Below, piece after piece: positions 9,566 to 27,177 of a stretch of DNA of 64,000 nucleotides. The stretch's first letter is position 1, and each line of letters begins with the position of its first letter. The notes beneath the pieces were generated by a model. That model worked only from the letters and a program-made list of their open reading frames with translations. It was not told the DNA's origin and did no database searches. The position numbers were made by a program, and so were the translations under genes. The DNA comes from Brachynemurus nebulosus (taxonomy: Eukaryota; Arthropoda; Insecta; Neuroptera; Myrmeleontidae), in the NCBI GenBank assembly GCA_035578155.1, contig JAPWDM010000017.1, positions 5,964,482 to 6,028,481 of the forward strand. Direction: 5' to 3'.

Positions 9566-9765
9566 TTAATAGTTTCCAATTAATTTCGTTAATTTTTACT
9601 ACTGACTGATTTGCCATTAAAAAAAGCTGCTATAGAATTATGGAAGTTACAAAAAGACTGATTATATAGCTGTTTTATAATGTCAAATCAATCAGCAGAA
9701 AATATTAAAGAAACCAGTAAATGTTATAATTATGACATTCTAAACTGTCAAATAATTAAAAAAAA

Positions 9766-10165
9766 ATAATATATTGTGTGATTGAGATTGTAAGTTCCAT
9801 ATTACACATGAGTGAAAACGTTACGCAAGTATATAATATGCTTTACAACCGAGTTACGTACTATATTTACGAGTCTACGACTAAGATGAAATTCACAATA
9901 AATTATATAAATCTAAGACGAATATAATACATTATAAAGTTATGTAAAACTTGAAATTTATTAGAAACAAATGTAAATAGTCACTTGCTAGGTGAAATTT
10001 TTGTACAGATTTTAATATGATACACAGTATAAAAATTAATAAAAGAGTAGTGTGCTTTGTCCCTTTACGCATAGGTGTGTGTAAAGTTCAACTTTCTGTA
10101 CAGGTATGTGAAACATAGCTTACCTAGCTAGTGTTTTGTCCAATAAATAAGGAATATTACGGTAT
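9766..10165 (+). repeat. Dispersed repeat with foldback end, copy 2
   Basis: This is a diverged copy of the 7578-8365 unit. It keeps the hairpin ends (GATTGAGATTGTAAGT and ACAACCGAGTTACGTACTAT), the GAAATTCACAATAAA block and a distal GTGTGTAAAG...CAATAAATAAGG block, but has lost part of the GC-rich centre and some middle sequence. Confidence 0.5.
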
Positions 10166-11077
10166 AAGTAAAATTAACTAAACGTAGTCTGACGTCATTA
10201 AGCAAATACAACAAATTAATCAAAATTAGACGCATCAAAATTTTCTGTCTTTTCCTTTTTGTTATTTTTATATTAGAGTAACTATACCCTATTTCAAATA
10301 CAATTAATCATGAGTCATTGTTAAAAAATTAAATAATTCTTATATTCGAAACAAATTAATCTTCTATTCTTTTCTAAAAACAAACTGCAAATTTAAAATT
10401 TAAGTAAATACAATAATGAAAGAGATAAAGCCAAGAAAACAGAAATTATTTAAATTCATAAGTGATGAAGCATGGTTAAATTTAAGTGAAATGGACCATA
10501 TTTATAGTAACATAAAATCGTATTGTATGTTGAAATGTTAACGACGCGACGTCAGACCAACTTTAGATAATTTCACCTCTAATCGAAGGTAAAATTAATT
10601 AATAACGAATTTTTTGTTTTCATGATAAAAGAAAAACCAGAGAGTTCATCCTATGAACCCTACTTTTACCATATTTTACGTTTGCGCATGCACCTCAGGT
10701 ATTATTGTCCTGATTATAATAAACTGTATATACGCTATCATCAAAAAAAAAAAAAAAAAAATAATCGACTAGTTCCGAAATTATGCTACTTGGTGGAATT
10801 TTCGGACACACAGTCATTAATTTCATCTTCTATCCATCTTGTCGTGAGCAGCAGTTCAGTCTGTAAATTAAAAAAATATAGGTAATTATTAATTACAATT
10901 TTTTAACAAAAATTTAATTAGTAAAAACACTTTTCAAGAATGGTTAGTGGTATAATTATATCGAATTAAAGACGGGGGAAACTTTTGAATTTCGTTGCTT
11001 ACTTAAAAGTATCCTAACTTTTAGAAAAAGTTTAAAAAAATGGGATTTTTAGAGCTTTTAATGATTACTTGTTTTTA
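10166..11077. other. AT-rich non-coding DNA
   Basis: I see no gene or recognised repeat. The 87-codon frame at 10622-10885 is driven by an A-rich run and has no recognisable features. Confidence 0.3.
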
Positions 11078-11079
11078 GT

Positions 11080-11325
11080 GTTCGACCGAAACAGGATTTG
11101 CAACCGAAACCGAAACTTCAGCCTCGGTCTCAGTTTCGGCCGAAATCGAAACCGAAACTTATTTAGACATGTTAAAATTTCAATTGTATGCTGAAATCTA
11201 GTGTATGTACGAGACACGAACTTACCCGAACAATGCGCGACAACTCACGAACACTGATTTTCGTGACCGAAGTTTCGGCTAGTTTTTGGTCGAAACCGAA
11301 ACCGAAGGTTCGGTCGGTCACTACT
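11080..11325. mobile_element. MITE-like element with CCGAAACCGAAAC-rich ends
   Basis: The ends TAGTGTTCGACCGAAAC and (reverse complement) TAGTGACCGACCGAACC form imperfect inverted repeats, with repeated CCGAAA motifs inside both arms. This pattern is common in short hAT-like MITEs, but I could not confirm an 8-bp target duplication. Confidence 0.45.
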
Positions 11326-11706
11326 TTTTTTAGAAATTCACCTACTCTAGTTAACAGTCGATAATTCTTGAGCAACTAGTCGTTAAAAACTCAATAAAAA
11401 GCAAATCTTTGAGAATACTTAGATCATGAGAGTCCTTACTTTGACTTCGACAATTCCACCATACTAGCTGTTTCTAGGCCTGCCTCCGCTGGTTTCCAAT
11501 GGAAAACCATCCGTGGAAGCTTCGATCACGTCAGTGATGTTCTTTATAATCATCATAATCTCTGACACTATAAAAAAAATGAGCGTCCCGTAAAGCTTCT
11601 TAAAATTAAAATACAGTTTGGAAAATATTGTTCGAAATCTCACATGTTTCACGCAGTTACTATTATTAGAAAAACAATAAAAAAAGTTATAAAATTTCTT
11701 CTTTAA

Positions 11707-11883
11707 CCCCTTTAGTATTGCCATATATTCCAATATTATAGATAAAAAATTTAATATCTATATAAGCATAATTGCAAGTTTGGTATATTTTGCGTAATTT
11801 ATTTCCAATATGACCGCTCTTTACTACAGATTCTCTAGTTACCGATATAAGACAATGCACACTCGTCATTAGCCCTAAAGGGG
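11707..11883. mobile_element. PiggyBac-type MITE flanked by TTAA
   Basis: The 177-bp element has ends CCCCTTTAG and CTAAAGGGG and is flanked by TTAA at 11703-11706 and 11884-11887, the target duplication of piggyBac elements. The minus-strand frame across it is not supported as a gene. Confidence 0.6.
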
Positions 11884-12129
11884 TTAATTTTTTGTAATAT
11901 AAATAATAAATAAATCAACTAACCGTTTATAATGAACTTTTATAATAGTTGTCCATTTATATTTAACAAACTCATATCACAACTGGCAGTTTTCTTAACG
12001 TTCGCAGGTTCCCATCAGTTTTATTTCTGAAGTTTAGATTTTTCAGAATAATTCACAAACTTGCTAGTGATAAATTTCTGACTATGTAAAGAGGGCAAAT
12101 ACATTTTCTTCTCTCACCTTTTCGGAAAG

Positions 12130-12190
12130 AATTGTCACATGATACTATTATCACATGACACAATTGTCACATGACACTATTATCACATGG
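12130..12190 (+). repeat. Short tandem repeat (TCACATGA-type, about 17 bp)
   Basis: About four units of TTGTCACATGACACTA / TTATCACATGA occur in tandem immediately before the second copy of the 123-bp repeat. Confidence 0.6.
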
Positions 12191-12313
12191 TATTATTGTT
12201 ATATTATTATACAACATCTAAAACTTCTGAATATAAAGAATATATTGGATGGATAATTAATAGGATAGATTGGATATGGAAAGTATATTTAGAGGTAAAT
12301 ATGAAATAAAAAA
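12191..12313 (+). repeat. 123-bp repeat, copy 2, beside the 28S 3' end
   Basis: Near-identical to 7117-7239. It lies just outside the 28S 3' end, so it may be the downstream transcribed spacer of the rDNA unit, with the 7117 copy being a displaced fragment. Confidence 0.75.
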
Positions 12314-12340
12314 AAAGCTTTTAAGTACAGTAATAAAAAA

Positions 12341-18065
<5,725 letters not shown>

Positions 18066-18121
<56 letters not shown>
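18066..18121. repeat. (TA)n microsatellite, right of the inserted element
   Basis: Pure TA run directly abutting the right inverted repeat on one side and 28S sequence on the other. Confidence 0.9.
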
Positions 18122-18123
<2 letters not shown>

Positions 18124-18324
18124 AACATCAACTCTAATACGCTTGGCTCAAGAATACCGTAACATGTGCAATGCCATTTTTGTGAATGACAATTGTCACA
18201 GTACGCGTTCCGCCTCATCGAGTAAGTAAAGAAACAATGAAAGTAGTGGTATTTCACCAGCGACAAATAAATCCCCTAAAAAGTACAATATAAATCTCCC
18301 ACTTATCTCCCACGAGGCATTTGG
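18122..18324 (-). rRNA. 28S rRNA, middle fragment with an internal deletion
   Basis: On the minus strand it begins at the R2 insertion site (CCAAATGCCTCGT, 18324-18312) and jumps at about 18311 to GATAAGTGGGAG. It then continues through GGTGAAATACCACTAC, TTACTCGATGAGGCGGAACG (18.2 kb) and TTGAGCCAAGCGTATTAGAG before the (TA)n. In complete 28S genes a conserved stretch I estimate at 150-170 nt lies between the R2 site and the AATAAGTGGGAG region; it is absent here. Confidence 0.85.
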
Positions 18325-21300
18325 CTATTTTACTAGATGCTTTGCGTCAACTTAGCGTAGGTCGCGACCCGTAGCAACGGGATGGTGGGCGTATGCGACC
18401 CATATCGCCTTCGCACGCACCAACCCTAACAAATATCATCTAATTATTGCCGGCATGAACGGATTACGGGACGGAAGTGCTTCGATCTTGGCCGGCCGTC
18501 AACCGTTAACCGCGGGGAGCCACGTGGAGGCGCCATACACTTCCGTCCAAGCTTGGTGCTTGCAGATTCAACCTAGCTGCAATGCCTATTGACGGACAGG
18601 CCTAGGTTCGGGCAGAATATGCAAACAAAAGAGCAAAGTCGGTATCGAATTGTCAACCCAACTAAAACAATGTTAAGTGTTAAAAACTTGCTAAAACCAA
18701 GACCCACCTGTATAGGGGGTGGGCAACCAATAAAAACGATGAATGAAAGATGAGTGGGGCAATGCTATCACAATAGTTTCTGCTAACCTCAATCCGAACA
18801 AGTTATAGCGACAGAGGGCTGGGCAATTTGGTCAATGATTAAAAGCCGATGCGGAGTCCGGTACCACAACGTGCACTATAACTAGTATAGTGACGTGTAG
18901 TCCTTATCCTTAATATATAATGCAATCTATCAACTTCAGACCGAGCCTACCTCTAGGGTAGGAGGCCGAGTGATTTGGTCAGTGATGCTAAAATTTCGGC
19001 AAAGGAGTAAAACCTATTAAAAAGGTAGTACCTTTTTAACCTATTACCTCAAAACCGAGTGTCTAACCTGATGAACGGGCAGCTTGGTCAATGGTTTAAA
19101 ATACATTACCCCGGTGATAGAATGAATGGATTAAAATACGATTCAATATGAATCATAAAGTTAAAAACACGACTAAGATAAAAAGTACCTCGAGCGAGGT
19201 ACAGATAAAACGTTGGGTACCGACCGACCTATGGTGGGACCCCTGGCGGTGCCGGGTCCCGGGGAGCGTCGTAATCTATAAAAGCATGGTATATTTCAAT
19301 TGAGCAACGGAACGCAATTAATAACATGTCTAGGAGGGTCTTTCTGTCCGTAATGCCCAATTGCGAGAGTGCTTCTATGGTAGGCTTGGGCAAGGCTCCC
19401 CTAGTCCCGAAGACTAATGGTAGAACTGTCCCTGTTTCTACACCAAGCCTTTCACAAAGATGAGGAATTAAATGTTTGTATTTATCAATCTTTTCTTGCC
19501 GGCCAGTTTCAATGAGATTTCCATCCTCATGGCTGACAGTAACGTCGACCACGAGGACCTTGGCTCTCTCATTTTTTCCGCATCCGTTAGCCGCTTGACT
19601 CGCTCCTCCACCAAGTCAAGAAGCTCGTAGTGGCAGCGGATCCTGGCCTGTTTGTTTATGCTGCACTGTCCTAAAATGTGTCCCAATGTTTCAGGTTTCT
19701 CTTTACATTTACGACACATTGGATCCGCCTGGGGGTGCGCTCGCCTTAATGAAGTTCTGTTCGCTACTACATCAGCTCGCAGTTTGAAAGCATTATCTAC
19801 CTGTTTGGCTTCATTAAGGTAGGTGTATAAAATAGCGCATTGGAGATGGGGCTGTCTTCAAAATGCTTTATACCTTTCCCCATCGTCGTCTCCCCCCATT
19901 TTCGTAACCCTTGCTTTTTTAATAATTTCTTATGCTTATATATTTCCTTAATGTCAGCGACCGGCCAGTTAAGGCGCAATACGCGGGCCAGGCTCGTTAA
20001 TCTGCCCGAGAGTCCCGAGCTGACCCCAAGAGCTACGATTGCAGGGTCCGGATTACTTAAGAACTTATAACCCGCCGCCAAACTGGATAACGCGGCCACT
20101 GTTTCCAGTTTCGCACTATAGATAATACCATCGCACGTGGACGATGGCAAGTGCATTATATCTTTTATTGACACTCGCAGATCTTGATCTATTGATCTTA
20201 AAGTAGTAGCGGGGGCAACCCCAAGGACTAAGGGGAAGAGATAATGGGGTATGAGATAGGTGGATATTAGATCTACCTTTTGGTGTGGCTTTAAATTTAA
20301 TCTTTTAACTCTTTGAATGGCTTCATATATGTCATCTTTAACGTTTATAATGTTTATTCCCGACGATGGCGAGATCTTTGCACCAAGGCAGTCTAGCGCT
20401 GATTCCGGCCCTGTATACGGGATCAACTTTCCATTTATGTCCAATCCAGGGTCCTTTATACACCAAAAGCGTTTCACCGGTGTAATATGAAATGCCCGGC
20501 ATTTAGTTGGTGATAATGCCATCTGGAGGTTGCCGAAGAAGTCATTTGTTATATTTAATAGATGCTTAGCATCATTCACAGTATTCGCGAATAAAACGAG
20601 GTCGTCGGCAAAAGCAATATTTGATATTTTTGTCTCCCCAGATATGGTATATCCTGGATTGTTTTCCAATTCTAAGAGAAGTGGTTCCGTAACACAATTA
20701 AATAAAAAGGAGGACAGTGGGACCCTCTGTTTCACTCCTCTTAGAATCGGCACCGAAACCTTAAATTTATCAAAGTCAGTGCACACACCCTGGTAGGAAT
20801 TCATGATCATTTTAGTTATATGTGACGGAATTCCCACCCTACGTAGTGCGGGTTCGATCACCTGGTGAGGAACTGTGTCGAACGCTTTAGCGATGTCTAG
20901 TTGCACTACGGCCATGCTCTTTTGTTCACGTTTTGCGGATTGTAATAATTACGCAAGGATGTGTAGATTGTTAAAACACCCGCCTTCCGGGAAAAAGCCC
21001 TTCTGGAGGGGGGAGAAACGGCCGACTCTCCTCAGGGATTCATCAATAATTCCCCAGTATATTCTCGATACAATGGATGAAATGGTAATTGGTCTATAGT
21101 TTCCAACTTTAATGGGGTCTTTGCCCCCTTTGGGGAGGAGTGTCGTTCGGTTCCCAGTCCATCTCACTGGTGTCTTTCCGGTAGAAAGAAGTATATTGAA
21201 AAAGAGATGGAGCAATCGTAAAACCACCGGGTTGTTGAGCGCTTTCACGGAGATGTTATCTGGCCCGGCGGCTGTGTCTTTTTTCGTGCGGGCGACACGT

Positions 21301-22523
21301 TTGCGCACCTGTTTTAGAGTAATACGGGGGCAAACGTCGTCAAGCTCCATCGGCGTATGCCCCTGCAGCTTATACAAGGCGGGAATAACGGGGTCGGAAG
21401 TCTTACCCCAGATTTCGTTGTAGTGCTGTTCTACCTCGAGGTCAGTGAAGGGACAAACTGGTCTCTCCCACGCGGACACATTCTCACGCACCAGCTTCGC
21501 GAGTTGGCCCGGATTTTTGTTATAGATGTCCTGTGTACGGGCATAGATAAATTTTCTTTGCGCCCTTTTGCCCGTTTCCCTTTTTCTTGGACGTCGCTTC
21601 TCCATGTTGTCAGGGTGTTTTATTAAAATCTCGTGTATTGTTTCATACGTGTCATCGATTTGTCTTTGCGATAAAATGCCGTTGTTCAAACTCATAAAAT
21701 CTGTTAGCTGAAGAAGCTGACGTTCCACAGGATGCAGTGAAGGCTTGGTAGTATCATAGTCGTACTCAGCCAAGGCGGAATCTAGTAATCCCACTGCCCA
21801 TTTGATAGTGGATTAGGCCCCTTCATCGATATCCTTAATCAACTCCGCCGGTACACCTAATTCGGCGGTTGATTGCTTCCCTGCAGATCCGATTGGAGGC
21901 TCTGGCGGTAGATCGGTACCTTGAGATTCAGCAGGGGAAGGACCCTCTGGGCCTAGGGTATCCTCGCCAGATGCACGCCCCAGTGTGCACTGGTCCTTTT
22001 TCTTTAACTCTGCCCTTCTGTCCCTAATTTGTTGTGTTGTTTTACTTTTTAAAATTTCGCCTATTTTGGCGTTTACATTCTTTTCATTAATATATCTTTT
22101 TTCTAGGTCTTTAAGTAATTGAAGTTCCTCGTCGGTCCAGCTTCGTCGACGATTCTGACTAGGAGCAGGGACGAGCACAGCCTGGGTTTTTCTTGTCCCG
22201 CTATGTTTCTTTCCTCAGGGTGTACATGCCTCTAGTGTGTACTGACCGCTCTCTTGCTAACAAATTTAAGTTCACAGTTGGGACATTGGACGCCCTCCAA
22301 GTTTCCAATGTCCCCACCAGAGCATTTGGGCAGGTGCGTCAGCGCGGCATGCCTCCTCAGATAAATCTTGCCGCAGGTCTGGCAGACGTACGTCACCCTT
22401 ACCAGTGGGTGACGCTGTTTTAAGTGGCTTTTTTTGTCTACCAGACTCAAATGTATATAGTTCCCTTTCTTTGTGCTGACACATATTGAGCAATTTCGTT
22501 GTTCAAAGGGAACTTTAATTACA
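18325..22523 (-). mobile_element. R2 non-LTR retrotransposon in 28S, 5' truncated
   Basis: The element is about 4.2 kb, in the same orientation as the 28S gene. Its 3' end abuts CCAAATGCCTCG at 18324, the precise R2 target. It has a 3' UTR of about 0.9 kb (18325-19228). At the 5' end the reading frame is already open at the junction with 28S (22523/22524), so the 5' UTR and perhaps the protein N terminus are missing. The 28S joined there is far upstream of the R2 site, implying a target deletion of roughly 0.8-1 kb. R2 elements insert by nicking 28S and priming reverse transcription there. Confidence 0.9.
19229..22520 (-). pseudogene. R2 protein (zinc fingers, Myb, RT, endonuclease), broken
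   Basis: Domains on the minus strand run in order. Three zinc fingers come first: CSICVSTKK...HLKQRH, CQTCGKIYLRRHAALTHLPKC and CPNCELKFVSKRA (22.5-22.25 kb). A Myb-like motif (RRSWTDEELQLLKDLEKRY) follows near 22.1 kb. The reverse transcriptase has QLDIAKAFDT (about 20.9 kb) and FADDLVLFA (about 20.6 kb). A C-x2-C...H...C knuckle (CRKCKEKPETLGHILGQC) lies at 19.7 kb, and a restriction-like endonuclease (VDVTVSHEDG, then QEKIDKYKHL) at 19.5 kb. It is broken by frame changes near 22.2, 19.8 and 19.55 kb and by in-frame stops at 21813-21815 and 20949-20951. Three fingers suggest the R2-A type. It is not functional as it stands. Confidence 0.9.
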
Positions 22524-22929
22524 TAGTTGCTTCGGCAGGTGAGTTGTTACGCACTCCTTAGCGGATTCCGACTTCCATGGCCACCGTCCTGCTGTCTTAA
22601 GCAACCAACGTCTTTCATGGTATCCCATAAGCGTCGATTTTGGCGCTTTAACTCTATGTTTAATTCATCCCACAGCGCCAGTTCTGCTTACCAAAAGTAG
22701 CCCACTTGGCATTCTGATCTATAAATATTATTTAATTAAAAATATTTTTCTCATAGCTTTACATATATATAAAATTAAAAATAAAATCAATATATGATTT
22801 TAAGCAAGCTAGAGATCTCACCCATTTAAAGTTTGAGAGTAGGTTGAGGTCGCTTCGGCCCCAAGGCCTCTAATCTTTCGCTTTACCGGATGAGACTCGT
22901 TGAATGATGAACGCCAGCTATCCTGAGGA

Positions 22930-22966
<37 letters not shown>

Positions 22967-24358
22967 AGTCTTTTGCCCCTATACCCAGTTCCGACGATCG
23001 GTTTGCACGTCAGAATCGCTACGGACCTCCATCAAAGTTTCCCCTGACTTCGTCCTGACCAGGCAGAGTTCACCATCTTTCGGGTCCCAGCGTGTACGCT
23101 CTAGGTGCACCTTTATTCATAATAAAAATTATAAAAAAATTATAAGAATAATATAAGATGCCCTGCGAGTGCGATATTTAATACATAATAAAAATATATC
23201 CTCCCTCAAATCTATAATAAAAATTTTTTTTTTTTAAAATTATTTTACTTTTATTTCGCCTTTGGGTTTCATAAAATTTATTCATATTTCAATGAAAAAA
23301 TATTTTATTCCCAATGACTTGCGCACATGCTAGACTCCTTGGGCCGTGTTTCAAGACGGGTCCTGAAAGTACCCAAAGCTATAGCGTCGCTGACAAAAAG
23401 ATTATTGTTCAAATTAATACCTAAAAACTGACAGTAATATGGTATGATTTATTGGTATAAAAACCAAATAAAATCATATGTTTTATTAAGAAATATAAAA
23501 AACCTAATAAAACCCATATATACTCGTTTTAGGTAATGAACGTGTAAAAAAAAAATTTACACAATCTTATATTATGAATATTTATACCGTCAAACAATTA
23601 ATTAGATAATATACGCATATATTACACAAATAAAAAAAAATTATAATATAATATACAATGCACAAAAATATTTCATAAATCAATATTTAATGGGTCGCGA
23701 CGTCCTACAAGATGAGAAGCGCATACCTCGTTATTATACACAACATATGGTAGTGCAATAATTTTATAAATTATAAATATACCATAAAAAATTATAATAC
23801 ATAATAATAATAAATTTTATCACTAACAAATATAAGTTGGTTAATATACGATAAAAATTAAATGAATCTCATCTTTCGACCTTTCGGGTTTTTCAGGTTC
23901 ACTCCTAAACGGTTTTACGTACTCTTGAACTCTCTCTTCAAAGTTCTTTTCAACTTTTCCTCACGGTACTTGTTCGCTGTCGGTCTCGTGGTTATATTTA
24001 GCCTTAGATGGAGTTTACCACCCACTTAGAGCTGCACTCTCAAGCAACCCGACTCTAAGGAGAGATCCACCTGTTATTCAGTATATAGTCACTACGAGCG
24101 TGGCACCCTCTCTGGGTATATGGCCCCATTCAAGATGGACTCGGACTTATTACATAAAATAACAGGTTATATAAAAAATTATGGATCCTCCCAAACCCTA
24201 CATTCCCCGAATGACCATTTTTATTTAGCCATGGGGTTCAGTGATGGGCTTTTCCCTGTTCGCTCGCCGCTACTAAGGGAATCCTAGTTAGTTTCTTTTC
24301 TACCGCTTAATAATATGCTTAAATTCAGCGGGTAATCTCACCTACTCTGAGGTCGCAA
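22524..24358 (-). rRNA. 28S rRNA, 5' part
   Basis: The minus strand starts GCGACCTCAGAGTAGGTGAG at about 24356 and runs through the conserved 5' domains: GACTTGCAGC-type D1, the AT-rich D2 at 23.4-23.9 kb, GGACCCGTCTTGAAACACGG at 23.35 kb and CCAGAACTGGCGCTG-like sequence at 22.68 kb. It ends with GTAACAACTCACCTGCCG and GAAGCAACTA at 22524, where R2 begins. Expansion segments are very AT-rich. The remaining 28S up to the R2 site is absent. Confidence 0.9.
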
Positions 24359-24972
24359 TTATAAATAAATAAAATAAAAAAAAAACATTTTTTTTGATAT
24401 TTTCTTTATAAATAAAAAAAATTTTTATTATGGAAAAATAAAAACACTATTAGTAATTAATTAAACCAAAAAACTTTTATCGCATGTTATTATGTTAAAT
24501 TTTAAATATTATTATTTAAATATTTATACGAAAAATTAATAAGGAATAAATTATTTCGTTAGTTCATATATTTCCATAAAATAAAAATAATTAGATATTT
24601 AAAACACATATATACATGAATAATTTTTTGGTTTTCATTACTATATATGTTTAATTTATTTTTCCAATATTTTTATATTTTTAAAAAATATCTTTTCTTT
24701 TTTATTAAATTAAAATGATGTGATGTGTTATTTGATTTTCAAATATATATAAAATTATATTCACATATATATAAAATTATATAATATCTTATAATTAGTA
24801 TGATATAGAAAAATAATATTAAAAATACATACATTTAAAAATCATATAATTAAGAGTGACCTGTAAACTAAAAAAATATACGAACATTCATTTTATTATT
24901 TGTAATATATATTTTATTAAAAAAATAAAAATATATATCATTTATTAAAAATAATCTTTTAATATATTATCG
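24359..24972 (-). other. ITS2
   Basis: Very AT-rich spacer between the 5.8S and 28S genes; no gene inside. Confidence 0.85.
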
Positions 24973-25131
24973 TATACGACCCTCAGCCAGGTGTGGTCCG
25001 GGAACAGATCCAACGACCGCAATGTGCGTTCGAAATGTCGATGTTCATGTGTCCTGCAGTTCACAAGTTGACGCGCAATTAGCTGCGTTCTTCATCGACC
25101 CACGAGCCAAGTGATCCACCGTTCAGGGTAA
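24973..25131 (-). rRNA. 5.8S rRNA
   Basis: The minus strand reads ACCCTGAACGGTGGATCACT, then CGATGAAGAACGCAGC, CATCGACATTTCGAACGC and a 3' end CTGGCTGAGGGTCGTAT. It is about 159 nt and appears complete. It is not split by a 2S spacer, unlike 5.8S of Drosophila and related flies, which argues against higher Diptera as host. Confidence 0.92.
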
Positions 25132-25814
25132 TCTTTATATTATTAAATTTAAAAAAAAAACATCTTTATTAAATAAATATTTATACTTTTTTTATTATTA
25201 TAATAATAATAAAAAGATTGTAATAGAAAACAATTTTTTTGTTTTTATTGACTTACATTTGTATAAAAAAAAATAAATAATAATGTTTAATAAAATTTTA
25301 TTAAATACAGTGCTTGCTTGTTTATTTGAAAAAACATTAAAAAAAAATTGTTTAAAGAAAACCTATTTATTAAATAACTACATTATAAATAAGACATATT
25401 GAAGATAACTTGTTTTCTTATTTTACGAATAAGCTATTTATTTTATTTTATTTTATATAGGATTCAATAAATTTTTAATATTGTTAATATAAAAAAAAAT
25501 TATATATTGATAGGTATATAAAAATAAACACATATCAAAAAAAAATTAAAAAATCAAATTAACATTTGGATGTAAAACGTTATAACCAATATTAAATTGG
25601 TATCCAAATACGTGTTTATTATTTATTTGTACAATATTATAATTTTATATTTAAAATATATAATTTTTTTTTAAAGTTATAGAAAAAAATTAATTTTTCT
25701 TATAGGTACTTACATTAAAAATAAATAAAAAATAAGGATTTATAAACAAAATATTTTAACAAAACATTAATATATATAAAAAAATCACAAAAATCAAGTT
25801 TTGTTATATCTTGT
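25132..25814 (-). other. ITS1
   Basis: AT-rich spacer of about 680 bases between the 18S 3' end and 5.8S. Confidence 0.85.
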
Positions 25815-25823
25815 TAATGATCT

Positions 25824-25872
<49 letters not shown>

Positions 25873-25961
25873 AATGATCAAGTTTGGTCATCTTGCAGCA
25901 TCATTGGCAATGTCTTTTAAAACATTGCCGCGCACCAGCCTGAAGGCCTCACTAAATCATT

Positions 25962-26007
<46 letters not shown>

Positions 26008-26238
26008 ATCAACGCGAGCTTACGACTCGCGCTTATTGGGAATTCCTCGTTTATGGCAAATAATTGCAAGTCCCAATCCCTAGCACGAAGGAGGTTCACC
26101 CGGTTACCCGGAGCTTTCAGCCAGAGGAAAACACGTTGATTTCTTCTGTGTAGCGCGCGTGCGGCCCAGAACATCTAAGGGCATCACAGACCTGTTATTT
26201 TCAATAATCTCGTGCTGCTAGAAGCCGCCTGTCCCTCT
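25815..26238 (-). rRNA. 18S rRNA, 3' fragment only
   Basis: The 3' terminus CCTGCGGAAAGATCATTA ends at 25815. Conserved blocks include TTGTACACACCGCCCGTCGC (26.0 kb), GATGCCCTTAGATGTTCTGG and AGAGGGACAGGCGGC near 26.23 kb. Upstream of that, 18S similarity stops abruptly at about 26238 and unrelated AT-rich DNA follows. Only about 420 nt of roughly 1.9 kb is present, and I found no other 18S piece in the window. Confidence 0.93.
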
Positions 26239-26389
26239 ATATTTTTTTTTAACCCTGTAAGATAAAAAGTTTTTTTTTGTCAAATAAATAACACATATAT
26301 GTAAACACTTATTGTTCTTTATTTTTAAAATATCAGTATGAATACAAAATATTTTCACAATAAATGTATGTATATGAAATACATTTTTA

Positions 26390-27177
26390 AAATTAAACCT
26401 TATATAAATAAACAAATTGAAAAAACCCCCCATTATTATCAGACCATAAATTAAAAATTCCGAGAAAATTATTTCGTATTTGAAATCAAACAAAGAAATT
26501 TGCCAGTCATAAAATCTTAAATAAACATTTTTTAAAATTAAAAACATGTCTTATATAAACAAATTGAAAAAATATCCGAGAATGCGTCAGCAAAATCTTA
26601 AATAAACACACAGCTATATTAATGATTTATGATTACATTAATGTAAACAAATTTATTTTTAATTCCTGGAACTAACAAATAGTGACTTGTTTTTAAATAA
26701 AAATCCCCACCGACTATAATGTAAACATATCATGAAATTACATCACCCTAAATAGTCAGCTAAGGAAATCTTAAATAAACAAACAGAACTTAAAATAAAA
26801 ACTTAATCTTATAAAGTGCTGACATATATACAAAAAATTCCCCTGAGGTACACTCGACACCCGATTTCCGATAGTACAGTAACGGTCAGAAATTTGGACC
26901 CCAGCGTCCGAAGTTAGTTTTAAAATCTTAACCAGTGTCCAGCGCTCGATACAGTGCCTCGACAAAATTTATCGTTAGCTACCTCCTGATTTTCGGTTGT
27001 ACGGTGGTAGTCAGAAATCTGGACCCCAGAGTCCGAAGTTATTTTTAAAATCTTAACCAGTGCCCAGCGCTCGATACAGTGCCCCCACAAAATTTATCGT
27101 TAGAGGCCGAGTCAAATGGTTTCTTTATTCGTTTAAGATGACGCAATTAAGCGAGGTTAAAGGCCAAGGTTTGCATG
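26390..27177 (+). repeat. Dispersed repeat R, left part (copy 1)
   Basis: Inverted relative to sequence around 62.97-63.49 kb. It shares the TTTCGTATTTGAAATCAAAC block, two tandem units about 126 bp apart (26868-26993 and 26994-27110) containing CAGAAAT-T/C-TGGACCCCAG and CAGCGCTCGATACAGTGC, and a GATGACGCAATTAAGCGAGG block. It breaks off at about 27177; the rest of the unit resumes at 29115. Confidence 0.65.
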
